A DNA stretch of 64,000 nt from Comamonas_C sp026954015 (GTDB lineage Bacteria > Pseudomonadota > Gammaproteobacteria > Burkholderiales > Burkholderiaceae_C). Of this stretch, positions 20,387-29,446 are shown in pieces. Positions within the stretch are counted from its first letter, which is position 1. Each line of letters opens with the position of its first letter. The stretch covers positions 348,636 through 412,635 of the forward strand of contig JAPSFS010000001.1 of the NCBI GenBank assembly GCA_035063785.1, in the 5' to 3' direction. Under the pieces are notes generated by a model. That model had not been told where the DNA came from, did not search any database, and worked only from the letters and a program-made list of their open reading frames with translations. A program made the position numbers and the translations under genes.

Positions 20387-21424
20387 ATGCCAGACGTTTC
20401 GAGAGCCTACCGCCAACTCCAGCCTGAAGACCGAGTGCCCCTTGCCAGCCTGCACCAGCAGGGCCTGGGCATCCGAGCCATTGCCCGCGTACTTGGACGC
20501 TCGCCGGCAACCGTCAGCCGCGAGTTGCGGCGTAACGCCTGCGATGGACACTACGCCAGCACCCCAGCGCATGATCGCTGCCGCCAGCGTCGCGTGCTGG
20601 CTCGCCCGGCTCGCAAGCTCGATGCTCAGGGCGTGCTGTTCGGCGTGATGCGCCATTGCCTGGGTCTGCGCTGGTCGCCCGAGCAGATTGCCCTGACACT
20701 GGCGAGCATCTACCCCAAGGGCCACCCGTACCGCGTGTCGCACGAGACCATCTACAACTGCATCTACGCCCAGCCCGTGGGCGAGCTCAAGCGCGAGCTG
20801 GTAGCCTGCCTGCGTCAGGCCAGAAACAAACGCACCCCGCGCAGCAAAGGCGAGGATCGGCGCGGGCAGATCCCGGACATGCTCAGCATTCACGTGCGCC
20901 CACCCGAGGTGGCCGAGCGCCAATTCCCCGGCCACTGGGAGGGTGACCTGATCAAGGGGGCGGGCAACGCCAGCGCCGTGGGCACGCTGGTCGAGCGCAC
21001 CAGCCGGCTGCTGATGCTGGTCAAGCTGCCTCCCCCCAAGCCGGCCAGCGCGGCCAGCGTGCTGCAGGCCTTCACGGACAAGCTCAATGGCATTGCTCAG
21101 CCAATGCGCAAGACTCTGACCTACGACCAGGGCCTGGAGATGGCGCGCCACAAGGAGCTGACGGCCAACACCGGCATTGCGGTGTACTTCTGCGACCCGC
21201 ACAGCCCCTGGCAGAGGGGCTCCAACGAGAACATCAACGGCCTGGTGCGCCAGTACCTGCCCAAGGGCACGGATCTGAGCGGCTACAGCCAGCAGCAGCT
21301 CGATGCCATTGCCGACGAGATCAACAACCGACCGCGCAAGGGCCTGGGGGTGAGAACGCCCCTGGCCGTGTACCGCCAATTGCTGATCACCCACGCTCAG
21401 CCACAATCGAGCGCCATTCACTGA
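20387..21424 (+). CDS. IS30-family transposase
   Basis: 345 residues. The N-terminal HTH is GLGIRAIARVLGRSPATVSRELRRN, the hallmark of IS30 transposases. The DDE core shows HWEGDLIKGAGNASAVGTLVERTSR (first Asp), TLTYDQGLEMARH (second Asp) and SPWQRGSNENINGLVRQYLPKG (Glu). The C-terminus has NNRPRKGLGVRTPLAVY. Full-length with intact ends, so the element may be active. Confidence 0.95.
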   Translation: MPDVSRAYRQLQPEDRVPLASLHQQGLGIRAIARVLGRSPATVSRELRRNACDGHYASTPAHDRCRQRRVLARPARKLDAQGVLFGVMRHCLGLRWSPEQIALTLASIYPKGHPYRVSHETIYNCIYAQPVGELKRELVACLRQARNKRTPRSKGEDRRGQIPDMLSIHVRPPEVAERQFPGHWEGDLIKGAGNASAVGTLVERTSRLLMLVKLPPPKPASAASVLQAFTDKLNGIAQPMRKTLTYDQGLEMARHKELTANTGIAVYFCDPHSPWQRGSNENINGLVRQYLPKGTDLSGYSQQQLDAIADEINNRPRKGLGVRTPLAVYRQLLITHAQPQSSAIH

Positions 21425-21431
21425 AACCGTG

Positions 21432-21459
21432 GGTGTTGCACTTCAGATTTGAATCCGCC
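21432..21459 (-). repeat. IS30 right terminal inverted repeat
   Basis: 28 bp, perfectly complementary to 20337-20364. Followed by the target duplication CCT. Confidence 0.92.
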
Positions 21460-21594
21460 CCTGGATAGCGGGGCAGGCGAACATCAAAAACTCCCAGCAA
21501 CTGGCGTGTGAAGAGAATCAGACTGGGAGATATTTTACCGAAAAATACCAAATTACTCAATAAAATCAATGGCTTACGAATAAATCAGAGGTGA

Positions 21595-22506
21595 CTAAAT
21601 AGTCACCATACTACGTGGATAGGTTTCGCCTACCGTTGATTTGATTAGCTCTAATGTGATTTTCTGTACTGGATTGATATAGCGTTCTCGCGTTGTAGCC
21701 GCATAGAGGCGGCTATACAAATCAGGCTGAATAATACGGCGTAAATAGAAACGCTGAGGCTGACCGCTGGTTAGGATCGCGTGCTCTGTTAGAATCGCGT
21801 AGCCAGCGCCCTCAGCGACTAGGTCTAGAATCGCGGTGATACCGTCTATTTCCATTCGAATGTTAGGTCGGTAGCCCGCCAAAATAAGCTCGGTTTCAAC
21901 CAGCATACGTACGGTATGAGGTCGATTCGGGACAATAAGTGGCGTATTGGCCAACATGCGAAGCGGAATAGTTAGCCCTGGTGGACTTTCGGTTTTGCGA
22001 CCAATTAGATAGAGAGGTTCACTCGTTAGTGTAGAGAACTGCAAATCGCTGGATGCCGGAGGATTATAGATCACGGCGAGATCGAGTCGGCCAGCCAACA
22101 ACCATTCCTTCAGAATAAGGGACAGGGCCTCGCTGATCGAAAGTGTTGCGTCAGGTAGGCGCTGGCGAAATTTGTGTGTTAACTGTACCGCCATAGCACG
22201 GGCTGCGCTGGGAGTCATGCCTACGGCAACACGCCCAGAGTTTGGACTGCGCACGCGCGACAAATCCTGCTTTGCGCGCTGAACTTGATGCGCGATCCCA
22301 CGCGCGTGCTCTAGCAAGACATTTCCTGCAGCGGTGGGTATCGCGCCCTGTCCGCTACGCATCAGCAGATTCTGCCGCAGATCCACCTCCAGCTGCCTTA
22401 CATGTCGGCTGACTACAGACTGCGCTACCCCGAGCGATTGAGCGGCCTTCGTGAAGCTGCCCAGCTCCGCAACGCGTTGAAAATATTCCAATTGGCGAAA
22501 ATCCAT
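21595..22506 (-). CDS. LysR-family transcriptional regulator
   Basis: 303 residues. Typical LysR N-terminus (MDFRQLEYFQRVAELGSFTKAAQSLGVAQSVVSRHVRQLE) with winged HTH; the effector domain occupies about 95-300. It lies divergently upstream of the P450 remnant and the tph-like genes, so it is a candidate regulator of them. Known Comamonas tph operons use an IclR-type regulator instead. The last codons (MVTI, stop) fall in the inverted repeat of the IS5-like element, so the original C-terminus may have been replaced. Base composition is AT-richer than the backbone, like the rest of this segment. Confidence 0.9.
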   Translation of the reverse strand: MDFRQLEYFQRVAELGSFTKAAQSLGVAQSVVSRHVRQLEVDLRQNLLMRSGQGAIPTAAGNVLLEHARGIAHQVQRAKQDLSRVRSPNSGRVAVGMTPSAARAMAVQLTHKFRQRLPDATLSISEALSLILKEWLLAGRLDLAVIYNPPASSDLQFSTLTSEPLYLIGRKTESPPGLTIPLRMLANTPLIVPNRPHTVRMLVETELILAGYRPNIRMEIDGITAILDLVAEGAGYAILTEHAILTSGQPQRFYLRRIIQPDLYSRLYAATTRERYINPVQKITLELIKSTVGETYPRSMVTI

Positions 22507-22949
22507 TAGGGTTTACCCTCGATTTCTGCATCAAACTACGTTCGCGATGCTCTAACAGCATGGCAAGTATAGCAGACGCTATGTTCTGTCCGCCGGTCTG
22601 AGCGCGCCACAATGCGTGCCATGGGCAGTTCATTCTGCGGAAATTAGAGCGCGGATCGATATCATGTTTTATTCACATGGAGACCTAGAATTGGTTGCTC
22701 TAAGTAGCTATTAATCGCGACACTGGATATGGGTCGCATACACTGTAGGTGCTCATATTACCGCTACAAGTGCGCTTCGGGTCAAAATACAATTCGTGAC
22801 GTGCTTGATCGGATTCGTCACGCATCTACCTTATCGATACATACAACCTTCGAATGATTGCTCAACAGAACCCGCTATCCGCTCTTCATGGCCCGCGCCG
22901 TGATGCGCAAGTTGATAGAGTCGCTGCAAACCACCGGGAGTGCCAATCC
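22507..22949. other. AT-rich intergenic stretch between the LysR gene and the IS481 remnant
   Basis: About 440 bp with no supported gene on either strand. It should hold the LysR promoter. The part after 22860 begins the IS481-derived sequence. Confidence 0.5.
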
Positions 22950-23381
22950 ATGCTGATCGCCCTGCACAAGAATGCCCGCACCATGCCTGCGGTACGCGCC
23001 GAGATCGCAGCCAGCACTGGGACAGCCAGCACTGAGACAGCCAGCGCGCTAGCCCAGCGCTACAGCATCACCGAGCAGACGGTCCACAAGTGGAAGAAGC
23101 GCAAGGTCTTTGGCGATCGCTCGCACACGGCGCACCGCCTGCAGACTGTGCTCACGCCTGCGCAGGAGGCCGTGGCGGTGCAGCTGCGGCGCACCTTGCT
23201 GTTGCCCCTGGATGACCTGCTGGCAGTCACTCGGGAGTTCATCTGCCCCTACGTCTCACGCTCGGGCCTGGATCGGTGCCTGCGCCGCCATGGCGTGGGC
23301 GGCCTCAATGCTCTGAAGCCGCACGCGCCTGTGCCTACCCATCAAGCCTTCAAGATCTCGTGCGGCTATGACGCATCATAG
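22950..23381 (+). pseudogene. IS481-family transposase fragment
   Basis: About 143 codons from the ATG at 22950 (MLIALHKNARTMPAVRAEIA). It has the HTH segment ALAQRYSITEQTVHKWKKR and RSHTAHRLQTVLTPAQEAVAVQLRRTLLLPLDDLLAVTREF, typical of IS481. It runs to about 23353 (LKPHAPVPTHQAFK), then enters unrelated AT-rich sequence and stops; the whole DDE catalytic core is missing. A remnant that marks a past rearrangement between lysR and the P450 gene. Confidence 0.85.
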
Positions 23382-23643
23382 TTTATTTATATTCTCGGGT
23401 AAGGCGTCCTCTGTGCCCACTTTGAAGTACACATAATAATGAAGCCGGGAGCTATGGATCAATATATTAAATAAAATGTGGTCTGGTATGCGGAACCTTG
23501 GATTTTAAAAAACATCTGAAATACAGATGTAAGGCAAGAACTACGAAAGGGTCGTGAAATCACAGAAATACAGTGGCGGAGCATTCATCATTCGGTGATT
23601 TGGCTGTCATATATTTGTCAATTTTATCTAGCAGGAGATATAT

Positions 23644-24396
23644 ATGCAAACAATTCCAGTATCATCAATTGATCCGTATGACGAAGGAGTCCTTTTAGAT
23701 CCCTATCCCTATTATTCTGAGTTGAGAGATCTCGGGCCGGTCGTATCGTTGGAACGGTACGGTGTATACGCGGTTGCCCGCCATCAAGAGGTCGAATACG
23801 TATTGCGTAACCATGGCATATTTTGTTCTAGTGCCGGTGTGGGATTGGCAAATTTCAGGACAGACAAACCCTGGCGAAAGCCTAGCATCATACTTGAAGC
23901 AGATCCGCCCTTGCATGATAAAACCCGAAAATTACTTGGGGGGTTGCTAGCACCAGCCTCGATAAAGCAATTTAAGGAAGACTTTGAGCGATATGCGGAT
24001 TTATTAGTGGATCGCATAATAGAGCAGGGGTTAGTAAATGCAGTCCACAGCCTTTGTATTGCATATCCTATAAAGGTATTTGCCGACGCGGTCGGCGTGC
24101 CGGAGGATGGCCGAGAACTGCTAATGACATATGGAGACATGGTATTTAACGGATTTGGTCCCTTCAATAAGCGATTCGAAGAGCGAATGGCGACGGCCGG
24201 AGAAGCTATTGCTTGGGTAACAGAAAACTGTAAACGCGAGAAATTACGCAGCGGCAGTCTCGGAGAACGCGTCTGGCAAGCCGCTGACCGCGGCGAAATA
24301 GAGATGGACGAAGCTCCCATGCTCGTGCGGACCCTACTATCAGCGTCATTAGACACCACTGCGTTCATGCTTTGTAATATACGGGTACCGTTATAG
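23644..24396 (+). pseudogene. Truncated cytochrome P450 (CYP199-like), lacks the heme-binding half
   Basis: 250 residues from the ATG at 23644, preceded by AGGAGA. It resembles bacterial class I P450s that act on para-substituted benzoates: DPYPYYSELRDLGPV, LEADPPLHDKTRKLLGGLLAP, and an I-helix stretch LLSASLDTTAFML. The reading frame ends there; a complete P450 is about 400 residues and continues with ExxR and the Cys heme-ligand loop, which are absent. It therefore cannot bind heme as read. The following 180 bp does not clearly restore the frame. It lies just upstream of the tph-like genes. Confidence 0.8.
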
Positions 24397-24573
24397 AGCA
24401 ATTGGAAGACAAAAGGGTCGGTTGCGTGTTATAACTAGAGTTTGATTGAACAAGCGAATTGCACCTTTGGAGCGCGGCTAGATCCGAGTGTATTCAGTGG
24501 GTCCAAATAAGAATGTAGTTTGAAATTCATTGGGCAATTCGTTTCCAGTGTAATTACGGTTCGGAGCATTTTT

Positions 24574-25800
24574 ATGAGCAGGAAATTTTGGGAGTCAGGA
24601 GTTATAGATAGCGTGCCGTACTGGGTCTATCAAGATCAGGACGTGCTATCGAGCGAGTTTAAAAATATTTATCAGGGTAATGCCTGGCATTATTTATGTT
24701 TGACGTCCCAACTTCGAGATGCCGGAACATATGTAACAACGGATGTCGGTAACGTACCGGTTATTGTTACGCGCGGGGAAGATAACGAGTTCTATGCGTT
24801 TGAAAATAGGTGTGCACATCGGGGGGCGCTCTTGACGACTGAGCGCTGTGGCCACACAAAATGTTTTACATGTGTTTACCACGCTTGGACTCATAATCTA
24901 GAAGGCGATCTCATTGGTGTGACATTCAAAGACGGCATTAATGGGAAGGGAGGTATGCCGAAAGATTTTGAAATGAACAAGCATAGTCCCAGGAAAATGG
25001 AGGTTGTTGAATATCAGGGATTGCTTTTCGGGACGTTTTCAGAAAATGCTCCTACGTTTCGGGAATTTGTGGGCGCGCGAATTCTTGGCCATATCGATCG
25101 CGTGATTAAGAGCAGAACTATCGAAGTTTTAGGTCAGTATACCCAGACACTTCCATATAATTGGAAATTGTATTATGAAAATGTAAAAGATACATACCAT
25201 GCATCTATATTACATCTGTTTTTCACCACGTTTGGATTGAACCGCCTGTCTCAAAAGGGGGAGCTCGTAGTGAACGAAAACGGCGGATGCCATGTTAGCT
25301 TAGTTAGGCCGTTAGAATCCGAGCAAGCGCAGAGTGTATATAAGGACGAAGGCTTGCGTACAGAGAGCGAATATCAATTGCAGGCGCCGCAATTTGTCGA
25401 GAAAATCAACGAATTCGATGATGATATCCAGCTGCAGATACTCTCAATATTTCCGGGATTTGTTTTACAACAAATACGAAATACGATTGCAATAAGACAG
25501 GTGGTTCCTATTAATATAGGTAAAACAGAATTACGCTGGACGTTCATTGGATTTTCGGACGACTCTGAGGAATTGCGTGAGCGGCGCTTGTTGCAAAACA
25601 ATCTTGTGGGTCCTTCCGGATATGTTTCCATGGAAGATGGGTTCGTCGGTAACATTGTACAAAAGGGGATACGTGCGGCAGCGGACTTTCAATCGGTTAT
25701 ACAGATGGGTGGGCATGAAGCGTCCTCCGCTCCGTATAGGATAACCGAAGGCGGCGTAAGAGGAATGTGGAAAATTTACCGGAATCTGATGAAAATCTGA
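24574..25800 (+). CDS. Terephthalate 1,2-dioxygenase-like oxygenase large (alpha) subunit
   Basis: 408 residues from the ATG at 24574. The Rieske [2Fe-2S] site is C80-x-H82 ... C100-x2-H103. The mononuclear iron site is D206, H209, H214 in ENVKDTYHASILHLFF. The sequence closely follows what I recall of Comamonas TphA2, including TTFGLNRLSQKG, LQILSIFPGFVLQQI and GPSGYVSMEDG. It would cis-dihydroxylate terephthalate or a related carboxylated aromatic with the small subunit and reductase encoded downstream. Gene order alpha-beta-dehydrogenase-reductase equals tphA2-A3-B-A1. The exact substrate is inference. AT-rich codon use suggests horizontal transfer. Confidence 0.85.
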   Translation: MSRKFWESGVIDSVPYWVYQDQDVLSSEFKNIYQGNAWHYLCLTSQLRDAGTYVTTDVGNVPVIVTRGEDNEFYAFENRCAHRGALLTTERCGHTKCFTCVYHAWTHNLEGDLIGVTFKDGINGKGGMPKDFEMNKHSPRKMEVVEYQGLLFGTFSENAPTFREFVGARILGHIDRVIKSRTIEVLGQYTQTLPYNWKLYYENVKDTYHASILHLFFTTFGLNRLSQKGELVVNENGGCHVSLVRPLESEQAQSVYKDEGLRTESEYQLQAPQFVEKINEFDDDIQLQILSIFPGFVLQQIRNTIAIRQVVPINIGKTELRWTFIGFSDDSEELRERRLLQNNLVGPSGYVSMEDGFVGNIVQKGIRAAADFQSVIQMGGHEASSAPYRITEGGVRGMWKIYRNLMKI

Positions 25801-25811
25801 GAGTAGAACAT

Positions 25812-26276
25812 ATGACAAATATTGAACTGATCAATCAGAGGAATATTGAATACGCCGCCACAATCGATCGGGACCGGATTGAAGAGTGGCCGTCGTTTTT
25901 CACCGAGAATGCGAAGTATATTATTACGACGCGTAGTAATTATGCCCTTGGCCGTCGAATGGGCATAGTATATGGAATTGGGCGCAAGATGATTATGGAC
26001 AGGGTCACTGCGTTGCGACACGCTAACATGTACGAGCAGCAATCATATTGTCACGTTATCGGCGGCGCATTGAAATTGAGTGAAAGTGAAAGCAAGATTG
26101 TCACCGAGTCGTCATTTATTGTTGTTCGGTCAGTCAATCATGGCCAGAGTGAACTTTTTGTTGCCGGTGTCTACAAGGATGTATGGGCTGTTACGAATGA
26201 AGGTCTATACTTGAACGAGAGGATCGTAGTCTGCGAAAGCGACGTAATAGAGACCCTCCTTGCAATTCCCATTTAG
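25812..26276 (+). CDS. Terephthalate dioxygenase-like small (beta) subunit
   Basis: 154 residues from the ATG at 25812, 11 bp after the large subunit, with GAGAG upstream. It has the NTF2-like fold sequence of ring-hydroxylating dioxygenase beta subunits: AATIDRDRIEEWPSFFTENAKY, MIMDRVTALRHANMYEQQSYCHVIG, and a C-terminal LNERIVVCESDVIETLLAIPI. It matches recalled TphA3 features in the same positions. It stabilises the oxygenase and helps shape the hexamer. Confidence 0.85.
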   Translation: MTNIELINQRNIEYAATIDRDRIEEWPSFFTENAKYIITTRSNYALGRRMGIVYGIGRKMIMDRVTALRHANMYEQQSYCHVIGGALKLSESESKIVTESSFIVVRSVNHGQSELFVAGVYKDVWAVTNEGLYLNERIVVCESDVIETLLAIPI

Positions 26277-26289
26277 ATAGTTGCAGGCT

Positions 26290-27276
26290 ATGAATGGGTT
26301 GGCAAATATAGCAATTTCCGTTGGGGACCCTAATGGAATTGGACCGGAAATAGCGCTCAAGTCGGCGGAACGACTGGCTCTAGGAAATCGCGCGCGGCCG
26401 CTAATTGTGGGCTCACGGATTGTGGTGGACTTTTATGCCTCTGCCTTAGGCATAAGAACCGCGTGGCAGGATTTATCGGAACTATCGAAGCGGCGGCGAA
26501 AGAATTTGGAGATAGATTGTGTCCACGTCGATTGTTTTCATTCAACGGATTTTTCTCCTGGGGTCTGTTCGGCTGCCTCCGGACGTGCGTGTATTCGATA
26601 TCTCGAAGCCGCCGTTCGATTGCAGCAAATAGGCACGGCTAGGGCTACCGTCGCAGCGCCTCATAACGAGACTGCTATACGTGCGGCGGGAATTGAATTT
26701 TCTGGATATCCATCTTATCTGCAGAAAATGTTGGGGGATGAATCAGAAGTATTTCTTCTTTTGGTTTCAGATAAAACAAGAGTTTGCCATGTCACCCTTC
26801 ATCTTTCGCTGCGCGAAGCTTTGGAACGCGTCACGAAAAGCCGGGTCGAAGCGTGTCTTATCGTAGCAGATGAAGCAATTCGGAAGATGGGCGTAGAGGC
26901 ACCTCGTCTCGGCGTCGCAGGACTTAACCCACATGCAAGCGAGGGGGGATTGTTCGGAAGTGAAGAGTCGAACATTATCGTTCCAGCGATCGAGCGGGCT
27001 CGGGATAGAGGGATTGATGTTGTGGGTCCGCTTGGGGCAGATATGTTGTTTTCGACGAGAGAGGAGTTCGACGTGATTATCGTTATGTTTCACGACCAGG
27101 GGCACGCTCCAATGAAAGCGCTCTATGGAAGGAATACAATTGCGTTGAGCGTGGGCGCAGGTTTGACTTTTGCATCAGTCGGTCACGGGTCGGCACCAGA
27201 TATCGCAGGGGATCTGACTGCCGATCCAGTTCCTTTATACCGGGCGTGTTGCGGTGTTCTAGGGGTTGATATTTAA
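26290..27276 (+). CDS. PdxA-like dihydrodiol dehydrogenase (TphB-like)
   Basis: 328 residues from the ATG at 26290; a TTG at 26281 is less likely. PdxA-fold signatures are ISVGDPNGIGPEIALK, the metal-binding histidines in AAPHNETAI, GLNPHASEGGLFG and MFHDQGHAPMKAL, and SVGHGSAPDIAG. In tph clusters this family (TphB) oxidises and decarboxylates the terephthalate cis-dihydrodiol to protocatechuate. The location between the dioxygenase and reductase genes supports that role over pyridoxal-phosphate synthesis. Confidence 0.85.
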   Translation: MNGLANIAISVGDPNGIGPEIALKSAERLALGNRARPLIVGSRIVVDFYASALGIRTAWQDLSELSKRRRKNLEIDCVHVDCFHSTDFSPGVCSAASGRACIRYLEAAVRLQQIGTARATVAAPHNETAIRAAGIEFSGYPSYLQKMLGDESEVFLLLVSDKTRVCHVTLHLSLREALERVTKSRVEACLIVADEAIRKMGVEAPRLGVAGLNPHASEGGLFGSEESNIIVPAIERARDRGIDVVGPLGADMLFSTREEFDVIIVMFHDQGHAPMKALYGRNTIALSVGAGLTFASVGHGSAPDIAGDLTADPVPLYRACCGVLGVDI

Positions 27277-27277
27277 T

Positions 27278-28294
27278 ATGTCAGGTCATCTGATTCGCGT
27301 TGAATTCGAAGACATTTCGTTTCCCATTGATGAGGGCCAAACGGTGCTGGAAGCAGCTGAGTTGGCTGGATGGGAGATGCCATACGCATGTAGAGCCGGC
27401 GTGTGTAATTCGTGTAGTGGGAGAGTGGTTGACGGCGAAGTGGTGGTTAGGGGAGCGGTGCGAAGAGCCGGTGACGAAGTTCTGTTTTGTCAAGCACGCG
27501 CACGATCCGATTTGGTGTTAACGCCGAAAGCGATTCGGAAGCGTGAGTCCAGGATCGCACGGCGGTTTGACGCGACGATTGTCGAGAAGGAGAGCCTAGT
27601 TCAGGGCGGAATTATTCGGTTGAATTTAAGGCTGCCTATTGGACGCCGCTTGAAATTCAGGCCGGGAGATTATATTCGAGTCTATATTGATAAGTTTGAA
27701 TTTCGCAACTATTCTGTTGCATTGGGCTCGCCTGATAATAAGTTAGTCGAATTACATGTGAAGGTATATGAAGGGGGGATTTTCTCTCAGAAGATTCTGA
27801 AAATGAAAGAATTGGGGGAAAAAATCGAAATCGAAGGCCCTTACGGCGCATTTGATTTGGAGTCGACGCTAGGGTTTGATTTGATCATCGCGGTGTCGGG
27901 GACGGGCTATGCCGTGGTCAAGGCAATACTATCTGAATTGAGCAAGAGGAAATTTCTAGGAAAGGTCTGGGTCTTTTGGGCGGGGCGTCGTGATGAAGAA
28001 CTATATGCCGTTGATGAACTAGCGAGGCTTGGTAGCGCGATCAGCGGATTTAAGTTCATACCGGTACTTTCTAGGGATTCGAGTTCGTTATCAGGCGCTC
28101 GACAAGGTCATATTCAGGATTGGTTATTTGACGAGGTTGGTAGTTTATCAGGTAAGTTTCTCTATTTATGTGGGAATCAATCAATGGTAGAATCATTGGA
28201 ATCTAAGTGGTTGGCCGGAGGTGGGGATTCTTCAAAAGTGTTTTGCGATAGTTTTGTTTCGCTGAGTCAAGGGTCGTTCGCTGAGGGGGCGTAG
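27278..28294 (+). CDS. Ring-hydroxylating dioxygenase reductase (TphA1-like)
   Basis: 338 residues from the ATG at 27278, 1 bp after the dehydrogenase stop. An N-terminal plant-type [2Fe-2S] ferredoxin domain has C38, C43, C46 and C71. A ferredoxin-reductase FAD domain follows with RNYSVA (R143) and EGPYGAF. The NAD-binding domain contains IAVSGTGYAVVKAIL, and the C-terminus carries LYLCGNQSMVESL. It passes electrons from NAD(P)H to the Rieske centre of the oxygenase. Domain order matches TphA1. Confidence 0.88.
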   Translation: MSGHLIRVEFEDISFPIDEGQTVLEAAELAGWEMPYACRAGVCNSCSGRVVDGEVVVRGAVRRAGDEVLFCQARARSDLVLTPKAIRKRESRIARRFDATIVEKESLVQGGIIRLNLRLPIGRRLKFRPGDYIRVYIDKFEFRNYSVALGSPDNKLVELHVKVYEGGIFSQKILKMKELGEKIEIEGPYGAFDLESTLGFDLIIAVSGTGYAVVKAILSELSKRKFLGKVWVFWAGRRDEELYAVDELARLGSAISGFKFIPVLSRDSSSLSGARQGHIQDWLFDEVGSLSGKFLYLCGNQSMVESLESKWLAGGGDSSKVFCDSFVSLSQGSFAEGA

Positions 28295-29446
28295 TCTTAT
28301 GATCGTCCGCGAAACGGCACATATACCAGTGGCAACCCCCGCCTGTTGCCGGTTAGGTCGTCTTAGTAGTGTTGTACAACGAGTATTGAATCGCGATTTT
28401 ACGTTTTGTCTTTGTTGCATCTGGACGGCAATCGAAAAATCAAGTGGTTGCAGACGACGGTCGTTCAAGGCTGAGTGAACGAGGTTGGACGAGGGGTCAA
28501 ACTTGAGCGTCGTCGGTGAGCGCCTTGAAATTTGGAGGTGTCTATTCTGTTCGTTGAGCTCGGTGCAAACGTGCCCACGGTGTGGTTGAAGCGGGGCGTT
28601 TGGGAGAAACGCTTTGGACTACGACCCCAGAAATCGATGCGCTCGTTTTTCTGTCTGTCAGGCGCCACGGCAGAACGGATGATCGCCGATCGTTATTGCG
28701 ACAGCCTCTCTTTTTGCGATGTGTGCCTTTTGAGTGGCCGGGGCATTTAGCGATGGTTTTTCTCCTGTCTACTGGAAATGGAGCACTCGTCAGTCAGAAG
28801 GCGCTCAATGCAACACTACTCTGGTTTGGATACTTGTGGGCTTGGCCTCTAGGAAAAGTCGCAGTCCATGTCCCAGCGCTGCGATTGGTAACAGCGTGGA
28901 CCGCAAGGGAGATCCTGAAGTCAAAAAACAGAGCCCCCTAGTCGCGATTACGGGCGGAAAAGCTTCGGGGGGTGTTGGAGGCACCATCGGATTGGCTTAT
29001 ATGTTAAAATCCCTGTCAGAATCCTTGCGTTTATGTAATTCGTGTAAATTGCTTTCGAGATCGTGACCAAGAGGTAGATGTGTTTGCGGCGAGCCGCTAC
29101 AGCGTCGGGATAGTGCGGATAGGTTCACGAGGTTACGTTATAAACTGATGTGTTCGAGTACGTTCATGTATTTTCTACGATATCGACCATATAAGCCGCC
29201 TAGAGTTAACGTTACAGAAAGGTGACTTAGTGGAGGTATTGCCGTTCGTTTTGGAGACCCCGAGTCTAACGGTCTAGAGCGACCGGAATTGGATTCTTCG
29301 CAGTGAGCGGTGCTCAGAGCCACCAGTTACAAGATTAGTAGTTACAACGCAAGACATTTGTACAGACCGCTAAACATTATTGCTGCAACTATCCAGACAG
29401 CGACTTCATGGTTATTAAAATTTCAACTTTAATATGGTGATATAAC
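28295..29446. other. 1.15-kb stretch without a supported gene
   Basis: Between the reductase and the solute-binding protein genes. It has only short open frames (the longest about 119 codons at 28582-28941) whose products match nothing I recognise and which lack good ribosome-binding sites. It is likely decayed sequence left by rearrangement. The last part should hold the promoter of the binding-protein gene. Confidence 0.5.

Larger units (their letters stand above)
20337..21459 (+). mobile_element. Intact IS30-family insertion sequence (1123 bp)
   Basis: 28-bp perfect terminal inverted repeats: 20337-20364 begins GGCGGATTCAAATCTGAAGT, and 21432-21459 is its exact reverse complement. The element is flanked by CCT at 20334-20336 and at 21460-21462, a 3-bp target duplication. 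One full-length transposase lies between the ends. Confidence 0.92.
18919..21599. mobile_element. Frameshifted IS5-like element interrupted by an IS30 element
   Basis: Imperfect terminal inverted repeats of 22 bp, 20/22 identical: 18919-18940 (TTTAGTCGCCCCTGATTTAT...) and the complement of 21578-21599. Removing the IS30 insert leaves an element of about 1.55 kb carrying one DDE transposase split in two frames. The right end overlaps the 3' end of the LysR gene and supplies its stop codon. I could not fix a target duplication. Confidence 0.65.

Noticed and set aside
28582..28941. 119-codon open frame with weak similarity to an enzyme segment
   Set aside because: No ribosome site, no recognised motif, no continuation; treated as non-coding.
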